Positions 22,301-31,572 of a DNA stretch of 64,000 bases are shown here, in pieces. Position 1 is the stretch's first letter, and each line of letters opens with the position of its first letter. The translations under genes and the position numbers were made by a program. Origin of the DNA: Argyresthia goedartella (taxonomy: Eukaryota; Arthropoda; Insecta; Lepidoptera; Argyresthiidae); the NCBI GenBank assembly GCA_949825045.1, contig OX463824.1:33238269-33302268 (forward strand), read 5' to 3'. The notes under the pieces are model-generated. The model did not search any database. It was not told the DNA's origin and saw only the letters and a list, made by a program, of their open reading frames with translations.

Positions 22301-22608
22301 TCTCCATATGAAGCAGAGACTTTATAAAAAAATAACACTAGCGTCAGTAATGAATATTTAAAAATTTCTTCATATATATCCCCAGGACATTGTCAAAACG
22401 TTTATTTTACTTAACTTAAAAAACTCAATAAATGTGTTGACGATGGAGCTTAATAAAATGATGACGCTGCTACAAACTGCGTATGCAGAAGTCACTACAA
22501 AGAAAATAATTTTACAAGATTTCGAACGAGATGTGAGAATAGACAATTTATTTAAAATGAATTAATAATATCTCTGAGTGCTGACAGCGTGATGAAGATG
22601 ACGGTACT
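22301..22608. other. Decayed target sequence left of BEL-1
   Basis: AT-rich sequence with no gene seen, probably the decayed end of the preceding CR1-like fragment. It ends with GTACT (22604-22608), the left copy of the BEL-1 target duplication. Confidence 0.45.
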
Positions 22609-23153
22609 TGTTCAGGCTTCTCAGCACCTAATGACCTCGTAGGGGCCCATCAGCTACGAGGTAGCGTAACGATCAGTTGCCAAGAAGTGTGAACGTCGGC
22701 GATTCACCGAGCTGAAGTAATTGGGGTCGATCTAACCTGGTCTGTGCTTCGGTCCCGTCAACCTCCTGTCTCTCTGCAAGGCCCGGGTGCACCCTAGGCT
22801 CTTCTTGGTAGACAGGTTCTTCAGCCAACCTCCTATGACTGGCGGCCCAGCTTCAATGAGCACAGTGTTCCAACACAGGTTATGTTACGTGGTAAAAACC
22901 AATCGGCCACGTAAATGCGAACTTTATCTGGTTCGGGGAACCACAACACACTCAGCTATATAGACAATCCTGAGGGAAACCCGAATACATTCCAGATGGC
23001 TTGCGATTTAATTTCAATACCCTAACCAAAACGCGTTTACATTGCGAGGGCTTTCGTCTGTCAGTTGTCAAAAAACTCCCAGGTTGGCAGCAACGTCAAA
23101 TTCAAAATGGCCGTTCAGAAACCATCGATCGAATATCGATTTGGAATCGAACA
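22609..23153 (-). repeat. BEL-1 3' LTR
   Basis: 545 bp, matching 29413-29957 except for two visible substitutions. On the minus strand it starts TGTTCGATTCC and ends CCTGAACA. Just upstream on that strand lies a G-rich tract (GGGCGGGTGAT) serving as polypurine tract. Confidence 0.95.
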
Positions 23154-23185
23154 ATCACCCGCCCGGACAGGCACCCACCTGTCCC

Positions 23186-26100
23186 CTAATCTACGGGCAG
23201 CCGAGACAACGTTGCTACCGCTCGTTTTAGAACCGAGCCTCCTACTAGAACCTCTGCAGACCGGGGGGTCCCGTCCTTGCCAGGGAACAAGTTAACAATG
23301 CGCCCCCTGCGCCAACGTAGTGGCGGTAGGTTAGCATCCTTAACCAGAACGAGGTCACCAACACTAGGGGGGCTGGTTTTGTCAGTCCACTTAAGGCGCT
23401 GTTGTAAGATATGCAGATACTCGAGCGACCAACGCTTCCAGAAATTCTGAGTAAACTGCTGCAACATCTGATACCTTGACAACCGATACAATTTCACTCC
23501 CTCGAAGGGGTGCTCATGCAACGCGTTAAGTGGCTGTTCTATCAAGAAATGGCCTGGGGTCAGAGCCTCCAGGTCATTTGGATCCGAGCTGAGCGGACAC
23601 AACGGTCGCGAATTGAGAACGGCCTCGATCTTACAAAACAATGTCGCGAGCTCCTCAAAAGTCAGCGCGGTCTGACCTACTATACGCCCCAAGTGCGTCT
23701 TAGCTGACTTAACTACGGCCTCAAAAATCCCACCCCAGTGGGGGCAAATCGGTGGGCTGAAGGTCCACTGTATACCCCGACGGGAGAGGGCCGTTCCAAT
23801 ATCCACTTTATTTACATTCAAAAAGTTGACTATCTCTCGTAAGTATCGTTCCGCACCGATGTAGTTAGTGCCGTTATCAGAGCGGATCAAAGTTGGAAGT
23901 CCCCTTCGAGAAACAAACCTATCCAAACAAGCAATGAAAGCCTCTGTCGAGAGATCAGCAACGAGCTCGAGATGTACCGCCTTGGTGGATAAACAAACAA
24001 ACACACATAGGTACGCCTTGTATTGCCTAGCGGTACGCAATCGTGAACTCTTCACCATAAACGGTCCTGCAAAATCCGTACCAACACCTGAAAACGGTCT
24101 GACCTCATTCACACGATCAGGGGGCAAGTCCCCCATGAGAGGTTGCATCGTGGCAGCCTTAAGTCGATAACAAGGCATGCACCGAAACACGATGTTCCGT
24201 ATGACACGGCGGGCAGATAAGATCCACAACTCCCGCTGGAGCGTGGCCAACAACGCGTTACAGCCGGCATGCGCGTTTTTAATATGACGATCAGTCACCA
24301 GCAATTCAACTAACTGTCCCCCCTTGGGGAGCAGAAGTGGGTGACGAGCCGAATACGACAGATTCGCATTGCGCAATCTCCCTCCTACCCGAAGTAACCC
24401 GGTCGAATCAACAAAGGGGTTGAGACGCGCGACGGCTCCCTTCAATTTCGAACGTCCACTTCGTATAATCTCCAATTCTGCCCCAAACTTCGAGGACTGT
24501 ACCAACCGGACCAAATTCAACAGCGACTCGTTTCGCTCTGCCGGAGTCAGAATAGGGTTCAACGTTCGCTGATCGCGAGGAGTACGACAATTTCGAGCGA
24601 ATCTCCTAATCCAAGTGGACACGTTTATCAACTTGTCAAGTGAGCTATACCGGTCCAGCAGAAACCCGGCGTCAGGGTCCTCAGCCTTCTGGGTAACATG
24701 CACGGCCGCTCTGGGGCCATGATCCGAAGATACTACTACATGGCTGTGCGGCCAGTCCGATTCTCTCTTGGCAAGCCAGGGTGGTCCCCACCACAAATGG
24801 TGTCTAACGAGTTCAGGAGCCCGACATCCCCTGGATGCACAATCAGACGGGTTCAATTCTCCTGGTACATGTCTCCAGGTCAGTGGGACCTCAGACGACA
24901 CAATCTGGGAGACACGGTTCGCAACAAAAACCTCTAAGTTATGGACCGAAGCCTTCAGCCAGCACAAAACAATCTGGCTGTCCGTCCAAGCGTACACCGT
25001 ATCCTCTAAAACCACTGACCCACGCAACACTGTTAGAGTGTGATTCAAAAGTTTGGTCAAAAGAGCAGCCCCGGACAGTTTTAGTTTTGGAATCGTCATC
25101 CTTGTCCGAATAGGCGCTACCTTGCTTTTTGCCAAAACCAAACGCACGTCGACCTCCCCGGTGGAGGTGACGGTTCGCAAATAAACCGCTGCCGCAAACC
25201 CTCGTTCAGAGGCATCACAAAACCCGTGAAGGGTTGCCCTGTAATCCCCAGCAGGGATCAATTTCCTCGGCAGCGATACATTATTTATGTCCGATAGCGA
25301 GGTGAACATTCGCGTCCAATCAGTCAACAAATCACCTGAGAGGTGGGTGTCCCAGGTCAACTGAGCCGCCCATAGCCTTTGCATAAAACATTTGAGAGCA
25401 AAGGTGACTGGAGAAATCCATCCATTCGGGTCGAACGTTCTCGCAATCGTTGACAGTACTGACCGCTTCGTCCAGGCCTTCGGTGTTTCTAAAACCACCC
25501 GATAGGTAAACTCATCATGGACGGGCCGGTACTGAATTCCAAGCACTGACAACATGTTAGGGTTGTCAGGATTCTCAAAAACGTGCGGGTCTTGTTGAAA
25601 CTCATCTGGGAGACCAGCCATCAACTCAGGGGAGTTGGACATCCACTTGCGTAGTTCATAGCCGCCTCGTTCCAGCAATTGAATGAGCTCGTCACGTCGG
25701 TCCAGAGCTTCCTCCACACTGGCTGCCCCTGTGCAGACGTCATCGACGTACAAATCTTGCTCCAGGATAGCGGCGGCTCTAGGATAGCTCACACGGTCAC
25801 GCGACGCCAACTCCCGCAGGGTACGCATCGCCAAATACGGGCTAGACCGTAACCCATACGTGTTCGTGTTTAACTCATAGACCTTGACTGGCTCGGCCGT
25901 GGACTCACGCCAAAGTATCAACTGATACCTTCTGTCAGCCGGATGAATTACCGTTTGCCTAAACATCATCCGAATGTCTGCGACAAATACAATCTGGTGC
26001 CTCCGAAAGCTCGTGAGAATATCCGAAATATCACGACTCAACTTGGGTCCCGAATGTAGACACTGATTCAGGGACATCCCGTTCGAGGTAGGTGCTGACC

Positions 26101-27076
26101 CATCAAAAACAACTCGAATCTTGCCGGTAGGGGTTCGTAGGACGGCATGGTGTGGAAGGAAACAATGATCCTCAGATCTCCAGTCCACACCCGATACCGA
26201 CATGTGTCCTAACGACTCATACTCCCTCATGAAATCAACATATTTTTGTTTAAATACGGCGTCCCTTGTCATCCTACGCTCCATCGAAATCAATCTCGTC
26301 TCAGCCATCTTCCTAGATTCTCCTAGTGGCGGTCGATCGGCCCTGAAAGGCAGTCGAGTTACAAAACGACCAGAACGAAGGCGACCAGTACTATTCTGGT
26401 AAAACAACTCGCACTCTTCTTCGTCTGCGTCGACTCGACGAGCGGTGGGAGGTTCCTCTATCTCCCAGAAACGTTGGATAGCGTCTGACAACGCTGAGCC
26501 AATAAGTATGCCATCTGACTCGGCAGGCTTAACCATTGGCAATGCCGGACCCATGATCACGTGACCAAACTTAGTATCCACAGCAATCAACCCGTCCGGC
26601 TGAAGAACTCGCCGATCCGACAACAGAAACCTACCCAGAACGTCTGCTCCCAGTAGCAGGTCGACCGGGGCTGGAGTGTCAAAATCGGGATCCGCCAACT
26701 TGAGTCCTGATGTCAGGAATCGAACGGCCGGATTCAACTTCACCAAGGGGTGTCTGCCCATGACATGCGTCATTACTAAAGCTTGCACGGATGTTTTTGT
26801 CAAAATGTCATAACGTGGAGAGAACGTGATCACCGATTGACCAACTACATTCGTAACCGTAACATTCCCCACGCCCCGTATTGATTTATTATACCTATTT
26901 ACCTTGAGGCCCAACCATTTTGCTAAATCATTCGATACAATGCAGCCCTGAGCTCCAGAATCTAATAGGGCGCGAACGTATGTTGGGTTGCCCGCCAAAT
27001 CCCAAACAAGCACAGAGGCGATCGGTAACACCACCGTCTCCGGTTGGGGGGCAACCAATGGTTGGGCCGCAAATTC
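23186..27076 (-). CDS. pol: BEL-1 pol polyprotein (PR-RT-RNase H-IN)
   Basis: About 1,290 codons without interruption. In order: aspartic protease (RALLDSGAQGCIVSN, about residue 30-45); RT with FVADIRMMFRQ and LYVDDVCTG (catalytic YVDD near residue 435); RNase H (LHGFCDASERGFAAAVYLR, about 610); integrase zinc domain (HIKNAHAGCNALLATL, CMPCYRL); DDE core with TDFAGPF (about 994), LIRSDNGTNYIG (about 1060) and PHWGGIFEAVVKSAK (about 1107); and the C-terminal domain (PSVGDLVLVKDANLPPLRWR). All key residues of these families are present. It has no own start: the frame is continuous with gag across a UAG at 27077-27079, so expression probably needs readthrough, or this copy carries a nonsense mutation. 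Confidence 0.95.
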   Translation of the reverse strand, partial: EFAAQPLVAPQPETVVLPIASVLVWDLAGNPTYVRALLDSGAQGCIVSNDLAKWLGLKVNRYNKSIRGVGNVTVTNVVGQSVITFSPRYDILTKTSVQALVMTHVMGRHPLVKLNPAVRFLTSGLKLADPDFDTPAPVDLLLGADVLGRFLLSDRRVLQPDGLIAVDTKFGHVIMGPALPMVKPAESDGILIGSALSDAIQRFWEIEEPPTARRVDADEEECELFYQNSTGRLRSGRFVTRLPFRADRPPLGESRKMAETRLISMERRMTRDAVFKQKYVDFMREYESLGHMSVSGVDWRSEDHCFLPHHAVLRTPTGKIRVVFDGSAPTSNGMSLNQCLHSGPKLSRDISDILTSFRRHQIVFVADIRMMFRQTVIHPADRRYQLILWRESTAEPVKVYELNTNTYGLRSSPYLAMRTLRELASRDRVSYPRAAAILEQDLYVDDVCTGAASVEEALDRRDELIQLLERGGYELRKWMSNSPELMAGLPDEFQQDPHVFENPDNPNMLSVLGIQYRPVHDEFTYRVVLETPKAWTKRSVLSTIARTFDPNGWISPVTFALKCFMQRLWAAQLTWDTHLSGDLLTDWTRMFTSLSDINNVSLPRKLIPAGDYRATLHGFCDASERGFAAAVYLRTVTSTGEVDVRLVLAKSKVAPIRTRMTIPKLKLSGAALLTKLLNHTLTVLRGSVVLEDTVYAWTDSQIVLCWLKASVHNLEVFVANRVSQIVSSEVPLTWRHVPGELNPSDCASRGCRAPELVRHHLWWGPPWLAKRESDWPHSHVVVSSDHGPRAAVHVTQKAEDPDAGFLLDRYSSLDKLINVSTWIRRFARNCRTPRDQRTLNPILTPAERNESLLNLVRLVQSSKFGAELEIIRSGRSKLKGAVARLNPFVDSTGLLRVGGRLRNANLSYSARHPLLLPKGGQLVELLVTDRHIKNAHAGCNALLATLQRELWILSARRVIRNIVFRCMPCYRLKAATMQPLMGDLPPDRVNEVRPFSGVGTDFAGPFMVKSSRLRTARQYKAYLCVFVCLSTKAVHLELVADLSTEAFIACLDRFVSRRGLPTLIRSDNGTNYIGAERYLREIVNFLNVNKVDIGTALSRRGIQWTFSPPICPHWGGIFEAVVKSAKTHLGRIVGQTALTFEELATLFCKIEAVLNSRPLCPLSSDPNDLEALTPGHFLIEQPLNALHEHPFEGVKLYRLSRYQMLQQFTQNFWKRWSLEYLHILQQRLKWTDKTSPPSVGDLVLVKDANLPPLRWRRGRIVNLFPGKDGTPRSAEVLVGGSVLKRAVATLSRLPVD

Positions 27077-28006
27077 CTAGCGAGGACCCCCGGGGCCCCA
27101 CTGTGCCTGTAACCGATCAGGTATGCAGCTATACGCCAGAGGGTCCCATTGTACAAATGGCCCACGCGCCGGTTCCATTCCAAACCTACGATTCCCCGTA
27201 AAGGGGGGTGGGCGTGAATTCAACCGTGGCCGCTCCATGAGCGGGGGGGACATCACATGTGACCGACGAGGACGAGGCGACGAGCGGGGCGACAACTGAG
27301 GCGGCGTCCGAACCGCACCCGCATAGCTCGAAGGTGTCCCTTGCCACCCGCCCGTTACGGCCTGCTCAACACACCCAATGTCCCGCTGGGTCGGATGCTG
27401 AGTCGCAACCGAAAACTCAGGGCCCCCCATGTAATGGTCCTGAGTGCGGCCCTGCACCATGGTACTGCCCTGTGCACGTGGGGACGTTGGCCCCTGAGTT
27501 GCGCTCCGAGTCGCAAACGAATTCTCAGGGCCCCATGCCGTGTCACCCTGGGTACGGCCCTGTGGACGTGGGGACGTTGGCCCCTGAGTTGCGCTCCGAG
27601 TCGCAAACGAATTCTCAGGGCCCCATGCCGTGTCACCCTGGATACGGCCCTGTGGAGGCTGTTGGCCGGACCGGTTCATGCACAACAGATTGTTGTGGGC
27701 CCCACCACAATATCCGCACATTTTTGTGCGCGTGCAGTCCCTAGCCATGTGTGGCCCGAGGCACAGGAAACACCAGCTCCGCTGCTTGGCCATCCGGCGC
27801 CGTCCCTGAACCCTAAGTTCCCCGAACTTATTGCAATTGGCCACAGCATGGCCAATCTGCCTACAACATGGGCAGGTCTCACCATGTGGGGTCAATTCAC
27901 TCACAGTCCCATACGACTGCTGGTTGGTGCGGTCCTTCCTCGTCGGAGGGCCCCTACTCACAGCGCTCCCGGCAGCTCTCTGTGGCTCCGAAGGATGGGT
28001 GACCGT
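27077..28006 (-). CDS. gag: BEL-1 gag, nucleocapsid part
   Basis: Continuation of gag after an in-frame UAG. It carries zinc knuckles (CPCCRQIGHAVANC, CFLCLGPHMARDC, CGYCGGAHNNLLC) that bind genomic RNA. A 30-residue tandem repeat follows (QGDTAWGPENSFATRSATQG, two near-identical copies and a degenerate third; 90-bp period at about 27390-27660), then a Pro/Arg-rich tail. It ends at UAG 27077-27079, directly before the protease. There is no convincing internal start codon, so translation should come through from the upstream gag part. Confidence 0.85.
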   Translation of the reverse strand, partial: TVTHPSEPQRAAGSAVSRGPPTRKDRTNQQSYGTVSELTPHGETCPCCRQIGHAVANCNKFGELRVQGRRRMAKQRSWCFLCLGPHMARDCTRTKMCGYCGGAHNNLLCMNRSGQQPPQGRIQGDTAWGPENSFATRSATQGPTSPRPQGRTQGDTAWGPENSFATRSATQGPTSPRAQGSTMVQGRTQDHYMGGPEFSVATQHPTQRDIGCVEQAVTGGWQGTPSSYAGAVRTPPQLSPRSSPRPRRSHVMSPPLMERPRLNSRPPPFTGNRRFGMEPARGPFVQWDPLAYSCIPDRLQAQWGPGGPR

Positions 28007-28882
28007 CTACCCCAAATTCTCTGCCCGTCGAGCCTCCTCTTCCAAGAATCCGACCAAGTCGGAGAAGGCGGGCAGGTCCTCGGCCGACCTCCCGTGAGAC
28101 TGTTCGAAACGAGTCTGCACGTCAGCGGGTAGGCGGGAAAGTACAATGTACAACAGTAGGTACGACCATTCACCAACCGGAAGTCCAAGATTCTCTAGAG
28201 CCTTGGTGACGGACAACAATGGGTTCAAAACCTCCGTCTGTATGGCCCCGACCTTGTTCAGAACCGGGATACTAAACAAACGGTTCAGTTGGGCATCGGC
28301 CAACCTCCGTTTGTTGTGGTAACGTCTGACCAACAATTGCCTGGCCGTTTCATAGTTACCCTCCGTAACTGTCAAATGAGCGACCAGCTCCCTAGGCTCA
28401 CCCCTCAATGCTGCCACCAGCTGAGCCATCTTGACAGACTTGGTAATGTCCGATCGCATGTGCACCAAACTGTCGAACAGATTGATGAAGCTCATCCATT
28501 CACCGGACACTCCGTCAAAAGTAGGCATAGTTATGGCAGGTAACCTGGACCCCGAACCCTGAAGCGGCAGAGGTGCTTCAATGTCACCACCATGGCTGGA
28601 CTCGCGCTGTCTACGTATGTCCGCAGCCTTCTGCGTGATAGCAGCTGCCATATCCATACATTGGTCGACATCCCCTAGCAACCGTGACAGCCTGTCAGGT
28701 GCGCAACCATCAACTGATTCCGCCTGCGCGGACAATTCGAGCACCCTATTGTAACGTTCCTTAACGTCCATAGACCGCTCCAATACCACATCATGCCTAT
28801 CTAAACGGTCTATCAGACCGTGTGCGGAGGAAAACCATCTGAGTTCCTTAGAAACACCCTTCTGGATTTCAGATAACGACAT
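28007..28882 (-). CDS. gag: BEL-1 gag, capsid part
   Basis: 291 codons from MSLSEIQKGVSKELRWF. The N-terminal half is helical and contains RLDRHDVVLERSMDVKERYN. The central capsid-type region (LPAITMPTFDGVSGEWMSF, LVAALRGEPRELVAHLTV, ARQLLVRRYHNKRRLADAQL) is typical of BEL/Pao gag. The stop is UAG at 28007-28009, in frame with the nucleocapsid part, after FLEEEARRAENLG. The start lies about 530 bp inside the 5' LTR, leaving a long leader (28883-29393). Confidence 0.9.
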   Translation of the reverse strand: MSLSEIQKGVSKELRWFSSAHGLIDRLDRHDVVLERSMDVKERYNRVLELSAQAESVDGCAPDRLSRLLGDVDQCMDMAAAITQKAADIRRQRESSHGGDIEAPLPLQGSGSRLPAITMPTFDGVSGEWMSFINLFDSLVHMRSDITKSVKMAQLVAALRGEPRELVAHLTVTEGNYETARQLLVRRYHNKRRLADAQLNRLFSIPVLNKVGAIQTEVLNPLLSVTKALENLGLPVGEWSYLLLYIVLSRLPADVQTRFEQSHGRSAEDLPAFSDLVGFLEEEARRAENLG

Positions 28883-29412
28883 GATCGGAACGATACTTAC
28901 TCACAATTTGCAGTAACTCAATTTTATTGGACCCTCCAGTCTACAACCCAAACGAGGGAACCCTAAACCACAACTTAAACAATGTTGTTTTCCTTAAACA
29001 ATAGGAACCGAGTTTTATATCTATATAAATTCTGTAAATACAATTTAGTTTCCCTTTATCATTATAACACACACAGATAGTCAATATTAGTTCAAGTTAT
29101 AAATTGCTATAAACTGAAAACAATGTAATAGCCTGCTATCAATAGATGTAACTACCTATGTTAACCAAACATTCATTCAATAGCACTACTAGACCACTAA
29201 TAGATTGACTAACTGGTAATTCAATTCAATATCTGTCTATTTACTACCAGCAATAGACCTATAGCTTACAATACTACCAATCTATGTGGATATAGGAACA
29301 CAACCAAGTTACCTAATAACCGCCTATACCTACAGATTGATAGTCCCAAATCGTGCCTTCCTGGAGCCCTTGACGGCTGCAAATCTCAGGAAGCCACGCT
29401 CTAGCTACCAAA
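28883..29412 (-). promoter_or_regulatory. BEL-1 leader and primer-binding site
   Basis: Non-coding leader between 5' LTR and gag. Immediately inside the LTR, the minus strand reads TGGTAGCTAGAGCGTGG (29394-29410), a primer-binding site beginning TGG as expected for pairing with a tRNA 3' CCA end. I cannot name the tRNA. The rest of the leader is AT-rich. Confidence 0.7.
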
Positions 29413-29957
29413 TGTTCAGGCTTCTCAGCACCTAATGACCTCGTAGGGGCCCATCAGCTACGAGGTAGCGTAACGATCAGTTGCCGAGAAGTGTGAACGT
29501 CGGAGATTCACCGAGCTGAAGTAATTGGGGTCGATCTAACCTGGTCTGTGCTTCGGTCCCGTCAACCTCCTGTCTCTCTGCAAGGCCCGGGTGCACCCTA
29601 GGCTCTTCTTGGTAGACAGGTTCTTCAGCCAACCTCCTATGACTGGCGGCCCAGCTTCAATGAGCACAGTGTTCCAACACAGGTTATGTTACGTGGTAAA
29701 AACCAATCGGCCACGTAAATGCGAACTTTATCTGGTTCGGGGAACCACAACACACTCAGCTATATAGACAATCCTGAGGGAAACCCGAATACATTCCAGA
29801 TGGCTTGCGATTTAATTTCAATACCCTAACCAAAACGCGTTTACATTGCGAGGGCTTTCGTCTGTCAGTTGTCAAAAAACTCCCAGGTTGGCAGCAACGT
29901 CAAATTCAAAATGGCCGTTCAGAAACCATCGATCGAATATCGATTTGGAATCGAACA
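29413..29957 (-). repeat. BEL-1 5' LTR
   Basis: 545 bp, partner of 22609-23153. Followed on the plus strand by the target duplication GTACT (29958-29962). Confidence 0.95.
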
Positions 29958-30098
29958 GTACTAATAACAGTTCAAATAGTTCAACTGAATAAATGCAATT
30001 TTTTGTTAAATTATGTACTTGTCTTATTTTGCTCCTTAAATTTACGATAGAAAAAATAATAATGGGACAGGGATTCGCCTGATGATTTTTTAAATTCA

Positions 30099-30259
30099 CA
30101 TAGGAGGGATTGTTTTTAAAATTAGCCAATGTCAGTTTAGCTTAGTTTTGCAGGAGACATTAATCTTGTATGGAAAGTATGAAGCTAACCATTTTGACAT
30201 AAAATCATTTTTTATTTTATTTTTGACATTGGCTGTTTTTCCAAACCACCCCTCATATG
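30099..30259. repeat. Foldback MITE-like repeat
   Basis: 161 bp with terminal inverted repeats: CATAGGAGGG...AGCCAATGTCA at the left and TGACATTGGCT...CCCCTCATATG at the right. No protein frame. Several mismatches in the arms. Confidence 0.6.
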
Positions 30260-30369
30260 TTTCAAGTCCGTATCGATTCATTCACTTTAATCGATGTTTA
30301 TAAGCAGGTCACCTCATTATGAAGACAAAACTGACAGACGTCAGATGTAACCTATTAAAATGACTAAAC

Positions 30370-30763
30370 TGTGATTAGTATTTTTTCAAAAATGTATGAA
30401 AAAGTTATGCAAAGGAGAATGAATAAGTTTTTGGACAAACATAAAATAATAAAAATTTAGCAAAATGGCTTCCAAAAAAATAATTTCCAAATCTTCATAG
30501 CTTCCAATTAATATCAGAAATTATGGAATATATATGACTAAGGCGTTCGACTACATCCCACATTCTTTGTTGTTAGACAAATGTAAAAGGCTGGGTATCA
30601 GAGGCCTAGCATGGGATGGGCATTGGCAGCTATCTTTCTGACCGCCAACAAATGGTGGAACTATGTACACTCTCATATGACAATGAATTATAAATACATA
30701 GGTCTCCTCCTGAGCCTGAGACAAATATCTACTGCGTTCCTCAAGGTAGTGTCTTATCGCCGT
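30370..30763 (+). pseudogene. Non-LTR reverse transcriptase, left part
   Basis: Decayed RT fingers and palm in shifting plus-strand frames: YEKVMQRRMNKFLDKHKII, TKAFDYIPHSLLLDKCKRLG, LSDRQQMVELC, CVPQGSVLSPL. It stops at 30763, where BEL-2 is inserted. The continuation (LLFILY..., then LFADDISMTIKC) lies at 36432. Frameshifts and stops make it non-functional. Confidence 0.7.
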
Positions 30764-31040
30764 TGTATGGTCTTTGGTGGGATCCACACAACCTTACATA
30801 CAACTCAGGGTTAGCTAAGTTGTCAGTTGGAAGTTAAAGAGTCTCCTTGTATAGTTGAAAACACTTTACTTTTATAATAATGAAATACACTCTAAAAATA
30901 GTCTGTTGTTGCTTAGATTTAGGTGCTACGGCGAATAAGTAAGTAGAACTGCAATATGTTAATAGTTAAAATACAATTATATAGAAATTAGAACGTGCTG
31001 ATAAATGCCGCGTTCGCATTGTACAAGGTTGGCTTGTACA
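30764..31040 (-). repeat. BEL-2 3' LTR
   Basis: 277 bp, four differences from 36150-36426. On the minus strand it is preceded by CTCCCTCGGGAGCA, the position of the polypurine tract. Confidence 0.93.
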
Positions 31041-31083
31041 TGCTCCCGAGGGAGAAGTTAACTTAGTGCTAAACCACAACAGC

Positions 31084-31572
31084 TCACAAAGCAAGTAAAT
31101 TAATAAATATTTTAGTCAAAACTGAATCTTGACTTTCTGACTTCTTCTTCGTTTGTTTGTCATTGGGGCGCCTGACTGTCTCTGTCATCTCAAATCCTTG
31201 GTTTTCATGGGATTGCATGATCCTTGGGGACGGCCGGCGACCTATGCATTTCTTCCTTATGCACCAAACCAATGCGACTATTATGACAGCTATCGATAAG
31301 AGGCTTGTAATTCCGATGTTTACAATGCTGTGCGTCGATAAGTTTGTTAAATTCAGCCAGTATTCGTTCCTCTTTTGTTGCGATATTTGTTTTTCGATAT
31401 CTTGATATTCCTTGCTGTGATCCTCTTCTTTAAGACGTAGTGAAATGTTCTTGAAGTTACTAGGCTTGAAGTTACTAGGCGCCTTGGGGCTCTTGATTTC
31501 CTCTTTAAATTCTGCCTCTTGAACCCATTTTACAACTCTGTGCAATGCATCTCTCAGCTCGTTAAGTGTCAA
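31084..31572 (-). pseudogene. BEL-2 envelope-like C-terminal fragment
   Basis: 162 codons ending at 31084. An N-terminal helical, Lys/Glu-rich part (LNELRDALHRVVKWVQEAEF) is followed by one strong membrane segment (SLLSIAVIIVALVWC, about residues 90-105) with a basic stop-transfer (IRKKCIGRR), then a polar tail of about 50 residues. One membrane anchor near the C-terminus at the 3' end of an LTR element is the layout of an env-like gene, known in some BEL elements. The ectodomain is absent. I cannot exclude that it is a captured host membrane-protein end. Confidence 0.5.

Larger units (their letters stand above)
22609..29957 (-). mobile_element. BEL/Pao LTR retrotransposon, near-intact (BEL-1)
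   Basis: A 7,349-bp element read on the minus strand. It has two 545-bp LTRs (22609-23153 and 29413-29957), each with TGTTC...GAACA ends, flanked by the 5-bp target duplication GTACT (22604-22608 and 29958-29962). I see only two differences between the LTRs, at about 22684/29488 and 22702/29506, so insertion was recent. A primer-binding site, gag, protease, RT, RNase H, integrase and a purine-rich tract are present in the expected order. All coding parts are in one frame, interrupted only by two UAG codons (28007-28009 and 27077-27079). It lies antisense in the AGA intron. Confidence 0.95.

Noticed and set aside
27259..28132. Long plus-strand frames opposite BEL-1 gag
   Set aside because: They mirror the minus-strand gag repeats and Pro-rich tail; no independent domain.
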